Part shown: positions 16,652-22,668 of the stretch, one piece after another
Numbering within the stretch: position 1 is the stretch's first letter
Layout of the letters: each line of letters begins with the position of its first letter
DNA from: a virus
IMG/VR virus record: IMGVR_UViG_3300047550_000707
Location: 1-33,923 of that record
Strand: one strand, 5' to 3'
DNA length: 33,923 nt
Notes under the pieces: model-generated
Told to the model about the DNA's origin: nothing
The model's input: only the letters and a program-made list of their open reading frames with translations
Database searches by the model: none
Position numbers and translations under genes: made by a program

Positions 16652-16809
16652 TACTTGCCTTTCTTCGCCATGCCAGCCTCGGACATGGCAATCGCCACGG
16701 CCTGCTTCTGGCTCTTGACTTTGTCACCGCTGGATGACTTCAACTTGCCAGCCTTCCACTCGCGCATGACTTTCTTGACCTTGGCCTGCATCTTGTCTTT
16801 GGCTTCCAT
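16651..16809 (-). CDS. DUF6496-like 52-residue basic protein
   Basis: A short gene of 52 residues with start ATG 16809 preceded by GAGGTGATC. It reads MEAKDKMQAKVKKVMREWKA, then GKLKSSSGDKVKSQKQAVAI and ends AGMAKKGK. The pattern KV..VM.E.K.GKL.S..G..VK...QA.AIA.SEA matches DUF6496, found in phages and bacteria, usually as tiny Lys-rich proteins. Function is unknown; nucleic-acid binding is plausible from charge. It is tightly packed between two head-operon genes, which supports it being real. Confidence 0.8.
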   Translation of the reverse strand: MEAKDKMQAKVKKVMREWKAGKLKSSSGDKVKSQKQAVAIAMSEAGMAKKGK

Positions 16810-16817
16810 GATCACCT

Positions 16818-17105
16818 CTACGATTTCATTTCACTGGAACCAAGCGTCTGCTGCAACCCTGTCTCAGGTGTCAGACGCGCTTCAGACAACAACATGCGAG
16901 AGCCACCACGCAGTCGAGCGCTGCGCCGTGCTGCCAACTTCTCAGCTTCTTCTCGACGCTGCTCTTCGTTTTGAGCGCGCATGCGTTCATTCTCTTTTTT
17001 TTGCTCTTCTAGTTGTTGACTTATGCCACTGTCATTTGCCAAAGGCTTAAGTTCTTCCCCAGCCAATCCAAATGTTTTTGCAATTGATTGAACTGCTCCA
17101 CCCAT
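16818..17105 (-). CDS. Small coiled-coil phage protein
   Basis: This 95-residue protein starts MGGAVQSIAKTFGLAG and has a strongly charged helix (QLEEQKKENERMRAQNEEQR, about 31-50) followed by an Arg/Leu-rich tail. The short glycine-rich N-terminus plus coiled coil is common in small genes after the terminase of podoviruses. No function can be assigned. GAGGTGAATC precedes the ATG, three bases after the upstream stop. Confidence 0.6.
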   Translation of the reverse strand: MGGAVQSIAKTFGLAGEELKPLANDSGISQQLEEQKKENERMRAQNEEQRREEAEKLAARRSARLRGGSRMLLSEARLTPETGLQQTLGSSEMKS

Positions 17106-17108
17106 GAT

Positions 17109-17597
17109 TCACCTCGCCATTAAGTAGAAATCCGATTGGTCAGGCCCGTACTTGAGCATGAGTCCCTCGGCGTTGAAACCGAGCCTTTGTGCCCAACGCA
17201 CAGCCCGTCTGTCATCCTTTCTAACAGTAATTTGCAGTCGATGCAAGTGTAGGTATATCTCAAAGATATCGCACAATCGCAATGCGCTTTTTGTCAGGGC
17301 AATCGGCACGGTCCTGGCGCGCTCGTCAATGATCATCCACATCTCGCCAACACCTTCCCAGCACAGGACGCACCCAAAGATTGCCACGGGTGCGCCATAC
17401 ATGAACGCCGTGATGGCCACGCCCATCTCGGCCTGCGCTTGGATCATGGTTCGCATGTTGACGGCCTTGGACAGGGCCAGCACCTCCGGCTGGGTCACCT
17501 TGATCCTGTTGAGGTGTTCCATGTGGAACGGGAGGAAGACAACTCCGGGGTGATATACCGCTTCGCGGTTGATCAGTTCAACTGGCAGCAAAGACAT
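17109..17597 (-). CDS. GNAT-like protein, T7 gp13 (DUF2833)-like
   Basis: The likely start is ATG 17597, inside the last codons of the terminase gene (20-base overlap), giving 162 residues. A longer frame to 17678 would only read antiparallel-free shadow of the terminase. Features: FHMEHLNRIKVTQPEVLAL, then beta strands GAPVAIFGCVLCWEGVGEMW and LQITVRKDDRRAVRWAQRLG followed by FNAEG, the usual end of an acetyltransferase fold. Podoviruses have such proteins near the head genes (T7 gp13 family). It may be a virion or assembly protein rather than an active enzyme. Confidence 0.68.
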   Translation of the reverse strand: MSLLPVELINREAVYHPGVVFLPFHMEHLNRIKVTQPEVLALSKAVNMRTMIQAQAEMGVAITAFMYGAPVAIFGCVLCWEGVGEMWMIIDERARTVPIALTKSALRLCDIFEIYLHLHRLQITVRKDDRRAVRWAQRLGFNAEGLMLKYGPDQSDFYLMAR

Positions 17598-19137
17598 CGA
17601 AGTCCGTTTTCGCAACCGCTGCGCCAATGGGAGCCGCGTTGTAGCTGGGCTTTCGCACCATGCGGTTGTACTCGCCACCGCCCAGCATCAGGTAGCCAAA
17701 AGAATCGCCAATATGCGAGTGTTCGTTCTTGTTCGGCGCATCCTTGAACCGTTCTTGCCCAGCGCCAACCGCAATGCGCTTGAAGTGATATCCACCGGAT
17801 AGCGCTTTTCGCAACAGCTTGCAGGTTTTGCTGACGATCAGGCCAGGCTTGCCGCCGATCAGTCGCTGCATGGGAGCGGCCGCGGCTTCCCGGCGCACCT
17901 TGAAATCGTTGCTGGCAGTGGGCTGTGCCTTCAGTCCCAGGGTTCGCAGGTGGTCAAAGGCTGTCACCTCGTAGATGGCATCGCGCGCCATGCCGGCCGG
18001 ATCGCCCCAGATCATCAGATCAAATCCCGGATAGCGCTGGTTCATTTCAGCCAGCAGTTGTTGGCCGAAGCGCTCGAGTCCCATGTCGAAGGTGACGATT
18101 TCATGCAGCACAATCCAGCGGCCGTTGGGCAATCGCTGTCCCACGGTAGCCGCGGGTGTCAGACCGAAGTCCAGGCCAATCTGAATTGGGATTCCCTGCT
18201 CCGGCTCGACATCGCCTGACATGCTGCCGTCCTCGTACTCGGGCCAGACAGGTCTGCCTTCCTGGACATAGGTGTATTCGCCGCCGGCGTAGCACTTGAT
18301 CCAGTCCAGATTCTTGCCGCCCAGCATCTGCAAGTAGTAGCCGGGTGGCAGGTTGTTCAAGTTCTCGGCCTTGGGATTGACCTTCCACCACTTGCTGGCA
18401 GAGTAGATGTGGTCATTGGCCTCTGGCATCTCGGGCAGATCGTCGGAACTGACGGGGATCACGCCGCCTGGCTGACGGAAGAACTTCCACGCATACGGTC
18501 CGGTCAGCTTTTCAGTCTCGGCCAGCTTGAACCACCAGTGATCGTCATCCATCGGGTTGGTGTCCATCCAGATGCCGGACCAAGTCGCGCCGCCGTCCCG
18601 TTTGGTGGGGTAGCGGCCAACGCGGTGGGTCAGACCATCGATCACTGCCTTGGGCAACTCGCGCGCCTCGTTCACCCAGGCCCCGGTCAACTCGAGAGAC
18701 AGCAGTTTTCGGACATCTTTTGGCTGGTCAAGGGCCAGAAAGATGACTTCGCAGTCAATTCCGGCCGCATCGCCCCTGGCTGGCAGGCGAATATGGTGGG
18801 TAATGGGCGGCGTGTAGTGAATCGGCCCGAATGTGGCCTCCGGAAAGAGATCAATCCAGGTCTTGAGCGTGGTGGTTCGCAGCATGGGGTAGCTGTTTCG
18901 CACGATTGCCCAGCGGCTGTACCGGATTCCGTCAATCGGTGACGGTTTCTGGCGCACGGCGCGCATCATTATCTCGGCAGCGCAGGCGTATGACTTGCCA
19001 GACCCCACCGGCCCCATCATCCCGCGGACAAAAGCGTTGCTTTGTAGGAATTCCCAGACCTTGGGAGAGCGTCTGAAGTCCAGATTCAGACCCATGCCGC
19101 CGATTGACTTCTCTGATTTGTCTGCCGTCTTAGCCAT
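17578..19137 (-). CDS. Terminase large subunit
   Basis: This 519-residue protein has Walker A GPVGSGKS at residues 42-49 and the Walker B-like strand LTGAWVNEARE (150-160, catalytic Glu near 157). It has the coupling-like segment SGIWMDTNPMDDDHWW, and the nuclease domain starts with IQIGLDFGLTPAATVGQ (Asp in LDFG) and has MIWGDPAGMARD later. It is the packaging motor and cuts the concatemer. Length and motifs are normal. The ATG overlaps the small terminase stop by 8 bases, and the 3' end overlaps the next gene by 20. The packaging type (cos, pac, or direct terminal repeats) cannot be read from the motif set. Confidence 0.94.
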   Translation of the reverse strand: MAKTADKSEKSIGGMGLNLDFRRSPKVWEFLQSNAFVRGMMGPVGSGKSYACAAEIMMRAVRQKPSPIDGIRYSRWAIVRNSYPMLRTTTLKTWIDLFPEATFGPIHYTPPITHHIRLPARGDAAGIDCEVIFLALDQPKDVRKLLSLELTGAWVNEARELPKAVIDGLTHRVGRYPTKRDGGATWSGIWMDTNPMDDDHWWFKLAETEKLTGPYAWKFFRQPGGVIPVSSDDLPEMPEANDHIYSASKWWKVNPKAENLNNLPPGYYLQMLGGKNLDWIKCYAGGEYTYVQEGRPVWPEYEDGSMSGDVEPEQGIPIQIGLDFGLTPAATVGQRLPNGRWIVLHEIVTFDMGLERFGQQLLAEMNQRYPGFDLMIWGDPAGMARDAIYEVTAFDHLRTLGLKAQPTASNDFKVRREAAAAPMQRLIGGKPGLIVSKTCKLLRKALSGGYHFKRIAVGAGQERFKDAPNKNEHSHIGDSFGYLMLGGGEYNRMVRKPSYNAAPIGAAVAKTDFDVFAAS

Positions 19138-19570
19138 TGTTGCTTTCTACATCGATGACTTCCGGCGCTTGGACATGGATGCCAATGACAGACGGCTTTT
19201 CGTCATCATTGTTGTTGTCCAGCAGGCCGGATGCCTTTGCCAGCAGCCGCAACACGCCCACCTTGTCGAACAGTTCGATGTCCAGCGTTCGCTGCACCTC
19301 CCCATTCTTGTCGGTGCGCTCGTTGACCTTGATGCTTTTGATGGCATGCAGGGCATGCTCTGGTATCTGATCGGATGGCTTGACCTGAATATTGCCCTGC
19401 TCATCCCAGGACATGATGTCCGTCAGCTTGGTATTCGCCATGCTGAGTAGGGCGTAGCTGACCGCCTCCCGGTTCTGGATCAGAGTCTCGGACCGTTTGA
19501 GTCTCTGATGCACAGACCGGACACCGCCCCACCCCTCCAGGCTTGGCAGTACCTGCTTTGGCCTTACCAA
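19130..19570 (-). CDS. Terminase small subunit
   Basis: The protein is 146 residues if the start is the TTG at 19570. The in-frame codon three upstream of it is a TGA, no ATG lies nearby, and GAAGGATGAC is 9-10 bases upstream, so TTG is the best start; a GTG 21 codons later is the alternative. Blocks AVSYALLSMANTKLTDIMSW, IPEHALHAIKSIKVNER and LFDKVGVLRLLAKASGLLD match small terminases of this phage group. It binds the packaging site and recruits the large subunit encoded directly after it. Confidence 0.8.
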   Translation of the reverse strand: MVRPKQVLPSLEGWGGVRSVHQRLKRSETLIQNREAVSYALLSMANTKLTDIMSWDEQGNIQVKPSDQIPEHALHAIKSIKVNERTDKNGEVQRTLDIELFDKVGVLRLLAKASGLLDNNNDDEKPSVIGIHVQAPEVIDVESNNG

Positions 19571-19839
19571 GGGATGTCATCCTTCAGATCATCCATTGAC
19601 CCCGGCTGGTAGCCATTGGCCTTGGCCTGGCTATGCTCAGTCGGCTTTGGCATCTTGGGCTTGCCGATCTTGACCGAGTACCAATCATCGCCAGCTTTGG
19701 TCTTTCCAGGCCGCACATCCATGTAGCACAGCGTCCCGTCCGGAAGCAGAATCTCCCCCCGGAAATCCGCATGCCACTCCTCGCGCTTGTCCTTGTTCAT
19801 AAAGGCAGTGCCCTGCCCTGGCCGCAACTCATAAGCCAT
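19564..19839 (-). CDS. Small SSB-like protein with DDIPW C-terminal tip
   Basis: This 91-residue protein is the first gene of the late operon. Short beta-type motifs EWHADFRGEILLPDGTLCYM and DDWYSVKIGKPK suggest an OB-like or DUF736-like fold. A flexible region (KPTEHSQAKANGYQPGS) follows, and the last residues are DLKDDIPW. Bacterial SSB ends DDDIPF, the tip that binds many repair and replication proteins, so the resemblance is notable. CAGGAGAG lies six bases before the ATG. A single-stranded DNA-binding role or a host-protein bait role is my inference; the fold is not certain. Confidence 0.6.
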   Translation of the reverse strand: MAYELRPGQGTAFMNKDKREEWHADFRGEILLPDGTLCYMDVRPGKTKAGDDWYSVKIGKPKMPKPTEHSQAKANGYQPGSMDDLKDDIPW

Positions 19840-19879
19840 TCAAACTCTCCTGTAGTTGTTGTCTCCGTACTGCCCAATC

Positions 19880-19908
19880 AGTCTACCCGGTTGGTATATC
19901 ACATGCAA
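19880..19908 (-). promoter_or_regulatory. Putative late promoter
   Basis: On the minus strand TTGCAT (19908-19903), a 17-base spacer, and TAGACT (19885-19880) precede the first late gene by about 40 bases. Both elements are moderate, as expected of an activated promoter. No other candidate of equal quality lies between this gene and the regulator gene upstream. Since no phage RNA polymerase is encoded, the host enzyme must transcribe the late operon. Confidence 0.5.
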
Positions 19909-20127
19909 CTCAAAAAAAGCTTGCACGAAACTGGAGATCGGTTACACTGTGGTCATTCGGGGGCCATAACCCAGCCCTTGAGAATGTAGGCGCGACAGAC
20001 TCAGATAAACGCAGCGCATGGGGCAAGTGGTTCCTTCCACACAGGATCGGGCCAGCGAAAAACCCAGCTGGGCAAAGAAGCCAGTAGCAAGCGATAAACC
20101 AGAGCGCCACCTCATTCGAGGAAACAC

Positions 20128-20141
20128 CCCGTATATACGGG
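20128..20141. promoter_or_regulatory. Perfect 14-base palindrome, possible operator or terminator stem
   Basis: CCCGTATATACGGG is a perfect palindrome. Flanking CA and TG extend it, with one extra C on the left. On the plus strand it is followed by AGGTTCTTTTTG, so a plus transcript could form a stem with a short T tract. Alternatively, it is a dimeric repressor site in the control region between the late operon and the regulator gene. Confidence 0.45.
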
Positions 20142-20248
20142 TGAGGTTCTTTTTGCTTCAACGAAGCTCGGTCCCTCGTAAGCACACAGCGCAACGCGCT
20201 CACAACTCATACCTCGGCTACCTCAAGACAGTGCCAATAGCAAGCACC

Positions 20249-20284
20249 AAAAACCTAATATTTATAAATAAGGTTTTAAAAACC
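20249..20284. repeat. AT-rich patch with nested palindromes
   Basis: A strongly AT-rich stretch in otherwise GC-rich DNA includes TTTATAAA and the 13-base inverted repeat GGTTTTAAAAACC (20272-20284). Such patches serve as melting elements of replication origins. There is no direct evidence that this one does. Confidence 0.4.
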
Positions 20285-20389
20285 CTGCACCTAGGAAAAC
20301 TGGGGAAAAATTCAGTCAAGCACCCACCGCACAGGCGGGACCGGGGGAGGGGTAAGGGTGGGTCGTGCTGCGCTGCGGAATCGGCGAGT

Positions 20390-20423
20390 CCTAACGCGTG
20401 TGCGCGCACCCGCGCGCGTTAGG
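20390..20423. repeat. Long GC-rich hairpin
   Basis: CCTAACGCG (20390-20398) pairs perfectly with CGCGTTAGG (20415-20423). The loop region holds the 10-base palindrome GTGCGCGCAC (20400-20409). On the plus strand TTTTC follows, so it could act as a terminator of plus transcripts. No plus gene ends nearby, so an origin or packaging structure is also possible. Confidence 0.5.
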
Positions 20424-20453
20424 TTTTCGATGCACCACCGGCGCTGCGGCAGG

Positions 20454-20478
20454 GTGAAAACAAGGCCACCGGCGTGGC
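20454..20478 (-). terminator. Weak terminator of the winged-helix gene
   Basis: On the minus strand, GCCAC (20478-20474), a four-base loop and GTGGC (20469-20465) are followed by a T-rich tract with interruptions (TTGTTTTC). It lies about 37 bases past the stop codon of the winged-helix gene. The stem is short, so efficiency is doubtful. Confidence 0.35.
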
Positions 20479-20514
20479 ATCCAGCAGCATACGAAGGTAT
20501 GAAACCGGAACAGA

Positions 20515-21111
20515 CTACCTGTTACCCTGTACCTCGGCCAGCAGGCGCTCGGCGCTCGGCACTGGCAGGCCTTCCGCCCGGTACTGCGCGGCCAGCGCGT
20601 CGATCGCAGACTGTTGATTGATTGTCGAATCAACAAGTTCAATCCCGGATTGTGAAACAGCAGTTTGCATTACGGAATGGCTGTTATCGGCCTTGCGCTT
20701 GCGCTTGCTCATGCTTTCCCCTTTGTTCTGTAGGTGAATCGGTGTTTCCCCTGCGATCGCGGTCGCATCTTCGGCCTGTAATTCCGGCGCATACAGAATG
20801 CGGATTGTCTCGGCCTTGACCCCCTTTTTGCTGTGGCTGATTCGCTCAAGATATCCCCAAGCTTTCAGCCTGGCAATCTGCCGATGCACTGCTGGCTGCG
20901 ATATCCCGATGTCTTGGCCGATGCGCTTTTGCGACACCCAGACAATGCCGCCTTTGCTGGAATAAGCGCAAAGCGCCAGCAGGGTGCGCCATGTCCCGGC
21001 CGTCAGCCTGCGGTCGTTTGCCGCGCGGATCGGCACAATCGAAAACCTGCGCCGATCTTGGAATTCATGCTCTGCCAGCGCTTGCTGTTCGGGTATTTGA
21101 AAGGCCGTCAT
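20515..21111 (-). CDS. Winged-helix DNA-binding protein (regulator or replication initiator)
   Basis: This 198-residue protein has RFSIVPIRAANDRRLTAGTW (22-41) leading a clear winged helix: WRTLLALCAYSSKGGIVWVS, QKRIGQDIGISQPAVHRQIA as helix-turn-helix (61-80), and RLKAWGYLERI as wing. The C-terminal half is less ordered, with a KRKRK basic patch near 135. Similar proteins in Burkholderiales-type phages are called helix-turn-helix or replication proteins. It stands alone, divergent from the plus-strand early genes and next to the gene-free control region. It could bind the TTGATCCAGATCAA element upstream of its own start, or initiate replication. It has no CI-type peptidase or dimerisation domain. 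Confidence 0.75.
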   Translation of the reverse strand: MTAFQIPEQQALAEHEFQDRRRFSIVPIRAANDRRLTAGTWRTLLALCAYSSKGGIVWVSQKRIGQDIGISQPAVHRQIARLKAWGYLERISHSKKGVKAETIRILYAPELQAEDATAIAGETPIHLQNKGESMSKRKRKADNSHSVMQTAVSQSGIELVDSTINQQSAIDALAAQYRAEGLPVPSAERLLAEVQGNR

Positions 21112-21122
21112 TTCAGGATTCT

Positions 21123-21152
21123 ATGTTAGTGGCCACTCTTGATCCAGATCAA
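21123..21152 (-). promoter_or_regulatory. Putative promoter of the winged-helix gene overlapping the palindrome
   Basis: On the minus strand TTGATC (21152-21147), 18 bases, and TAACAT (21128-21123). The -35 element is half of the TTGATCCAGATCAA palindrome, so a protein bound there would block it. The predicted transcript start leaves a leader of only about five bases, and there is no ribosome site before the ATG. Leaderless translation or another promoter further upstream are both possible. Confidence 0.35.
21139..21152. promoter_or_regulatory. FNR-box-like palindrome, site 1
   Basis: TTGATCCAGATCAA fits the consensus TTGATnnnnATCAA of the anaerobic regulator FNR/Anr exactly and is a perfect inverted repeat around CA. 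It lies between the divergent winged-helix gene and the first plus-strand early gene. A closely related copy lies at 24123-24136 in the other divergent control region. It may be read by host FNR or by a phage-coded repressor. Confidence 0.6.
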
Positions 21153-21170
21153 TGTTCCAGTAAATATCTT

Positions 21171-21198
21171 TTGCACAGGGAACAAAGTCTGCTATTGT
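21171..21198 (+). promoter_or_regulatory. Putative early promoter
   Basis: TTGCAC (21171-21176), 16 bases, and TATTGT (21193-21198) point to the first plus-strand early gene at 21251. A second -10-like sequence with an extended TG (TGCTATCC, 21198-21205) follows. The leader then carries a small hairpin, GCACT (21208-21212) with AGTGC (21222-21226). This is sequence inference only. Confidence 0.4.
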
Positions 21199-21250
21199 GC
21201 TATCCATGCACTGCACCCTGTAGTGCGCTAACCCATGAAGAGGATAGACC

Positions 21251-21445
21251 ATGCAGATCACAATCACCATGCGGAACCAATACGGCGCGACTGTTTACCA
21301 CCCGGCCTGCGCCGATTCTCTGCTGTTCGCGCGTATCGCAGGCACGAAGACTCTTACGCCAGCAGCACTGTCAGCGATTAAATGCCTCGGTTATTTGATC
21401 GTGCTACAGCAGGAAAACCCGGCCATTATCGACACTGTGATTTAA
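21251..21445 (+). CDS. Small early protein, ITITMRNQYG family
   Basis: This 64-residue protein starts MQITITMRNQYGATVYHPAC and continues FARIAGTKTLTPAALSAIKC. I recognise this from small genes of proteobacterial phages and plasmids; the function is not known. GAAGAGGATAGACC before the ATG is the ribosome site. It opens the plus-strand early operon behind the FNR-like site. Its leader motif CACCCTGTAGTGC recurs in altered form before the third gene of the operon. Confidence 0.7.
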   Translation: MQITITMRNQYGATVYHPACADSLLFARIAGTKTLTPAALSAIKCLGYLIVLQQENPAIIDTVI

Positions 21446-21468
21446 TTCTCCCATATAAAGGAAACGAC

Positions 21469-21621
21469 ATGTCCTATATTCTCAAAAAAAGCTTGTCCGG
21501 TCTTACCTTTGAAGATATCAAGCGCATTTTCGACAACAATCCGAACATGACATTGCGTGAATTGTCGAATCTCACCGGATATGCTATCCCCTTCCTGAAA
21601 AAGATACTGCTAGAAAAATAG
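21469..21621 (+). CDS. 50-residue HTH-like early protein
   Basis: The start is ATG 21469, with AAAGGAAACGAC before it; the open frame extends upstream but no ribosome site is seen there. After MSYILKKSLSGLTFEDIKRI comes NMTLRELSNLTGYAIPFLKK, which looks like a helix-turn-helix (TLRELSNLTG then recognition helix AIPFLKKIL). It may be a tiny DNA-binding regulator of the early operon. There is no family name that I know. Confidence 0.6.
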   Translation: MSYILKKSLSGLTFEDIKRIFDNNPNMTLRELSNLTGYAIPFLKKILLEK

Positions 21622-21710
21622 TGCCACCCAGTAGCGCATTCTCGCCAGTGCGCTGCTGGATTGTCATTATCGGCAATCATTCACCCATTCACCCATAAAG
21701 AGGGAATGTC

Positions 21711-22397
21711 ATGCAAGTACATCTCACACTGAAAAGCGCTAACGCGAAAACCGGCGCGATACCTGTCAGCACCAGCAGCAGAGAATCATGTCCGGACACT
21801 TGCCCATTACGAAAGGCCGGATGCTATGCCGATGCCGGGCCGCTGGCGCTGCACTGGAATGCCGTCACGGAACAGCAGCGCGGCACTGACTGGCAAAGTT
21901 TTTGCGACAGTATCGCAGCACTGCCGGAAGGTCAATTGTGGCGGCACAATCAGGCCGGTGATCTGCCGCATCGTGCTGGCCGCATTGATAGCGCAGCGCT
22001 CGATCTGTTGGTGGCCGCGAATCACGGGAAACGCGGATTCACCTACACGCACCACGATGCAAGCTTGAATGCCGATCTGCTGGCCGCTGCTAACATCGAC
22101 GGATTCACGGTCAATCTGTCAGCGAATGACCTGCACCACGCCGATCTGCTGGCCGATTCCGGCCTGCCAGTAGTGGCAGTGTTGCCGATTGAACAGACCA
22201 CGAACACAAAAACCCCAGCAGGGCGCGCCGTGGTCGTGTGCCCGGCCACTGTTCGCGACGATGTCTCATGCGCCACTTGCCAGCTATGCGCGCGCGCCGA
22301 TCGCGCCGTAATTATCGGATTTCCGGCGCATGGAACCAGCGCCAAAAAGGCCGATTCAGTAGCGCGCCGTGTGATCAATCTGAAGGTGGCCGCATGA
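21711..22397 (+). CDS. Cysteine-rich early protein, Gp88/DUF7227-like
   Basis: This 228-residue protein begins LTLKSANAKTGAIPVSTSSR followed by SCPDTCPLRKAGCYADAGPL with C27, C31 and C38. Later it has HNQAGDLPHRAG and GFTYTHHD, then C177 and the cluster C187xxC190xxC193, ending GFPAHG. NxKTGxIPVSTTSxxSCPxxCP...GCYA and GDLP blocks occur in a family of phage and plasmid proteins (DUF7227; similar in style to mycobacteriophage Gp88). The cysteine clusters plus an apparent barrel-type alternation suggest an Fe-S or zinc enzyme; a radical-SAM-like fold is only a suggestion. AGAGGGAATGTC is the ribosome site. An ATGA junction couples it to the next gene. Confidence 0.65.
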   Translation: MQVHLTLKSANAKTGAIPVSTSSRESCPDTCPLRKAGCYADAGPLALHWNAVTEQQRGTDWQSFCDSIAALPEGQLWRHNQAGDLPHRAGRIDSAALDLLVAANHGKRGFTYTHHDASLNADLLAAANIDGFTVNLSANDLHHADLLADSGLPVVAVLPIEQTTNTKTPAGRAVVVCPATVRDDVSCATCQLCARADRAVIIGFPAHGTSAKKADSVARRVINLKVAA

Positions 22398-22501
22398 ACA
22401 GCAACGGAGATCTTGCAGTGGCATTCTTTTGCGCGGCCGTGGCCGTGGTGGCCGTGCTGCTGGCCGTTTATGAGACATTCAACAGAATAGGTGCATTATG
22501 A
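22394..22501 (+). CDS. 35-residue membrane protein
   Basis: ATG at 22394 overlaps the TGA of the cysteine-rich gene (ATGA), and its own TGA overlaps the next ATG (ATGA). MNSNGDLAVAFFCAAVAVVA followed by VLLAVYETFNRIGAL gives one transmembrane helix (about residues 7-26). The double coupling supports translation. Function unknown; in such position it could be a regulator of a host membrane complex. Confidence 0.65.
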   Translation: MNSNGDLAVAFFCAAVAVVAVLLAVYETFNRIGAL

Positions 22502-22626
22502 CGAATTGGACACAATCACAATGGCATTGTTGGTGCGTGGTATGGAATTCAGCGCTGGCCGCTGGCCTGTCAGGGGCAGAAGCTGACAGAATCGCAATGA
22601 TGGCAGCAGAGAATTACAGACTGTAA
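22498..22626 (+). CDS. 42-residue Trp-rich small protein
   Basis: ATG at 22498 overlaps the preceding stop. The protein starts MTNWTQSQWHCWCVVWNSAL, with five tryptophans in the first 16 residues, and ends with a helix LSGAEADRIAMMAAENYRL. No family is known to me. It is the last gene before the strong terminator at 22642-22668, which fits the end of a four- or five-gene early operon. Confidence 0.6.
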   Translation: MTNWTQSQWHCWCVVWNSALAAGLSGAEADRIAMMAAENYRL

Positions 22627-22641
22627 AACCTAACAGAATCC

Positions 22642-22668
22642 GGCCAGCCAAGCGCTGGCCTTTTTTTT
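22642..22668 (+). terminator. Rho-independent terminator of the first early operon
   Basis: GGCCAGC (22642-22648), five-base loop, GCTGGCC (22654-22660), then eight T residues (22661-22668). It is a textbook terminator, 15 bases after the last stop codon. On the minus strand there is no T tract, so it works one way. Confidence 0.92.

Larger units (their letters stand above)
19840..20514. promoter_or_regulatory. Gene-free control region, candidate origin
   Basis: This 675-base stretch has no convincing gene; the open frames across it are out of character with their neighbours. It contains the late promoter (19880-19908) and a 14-base perfect palindrome (20128-20141). An AT-rich patch (20249-20284) includes GGTTTTAAAAACC, and a long GC hairpin spans 20390-20423. 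A weak terminator for the regulator gene lies at 20454-20478. Structured, gene-free DNA next to a DNA-binding protein gene is typical of phage origins, but no iterons or DnaA boxes are clear to me. Confidence 0.45.
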
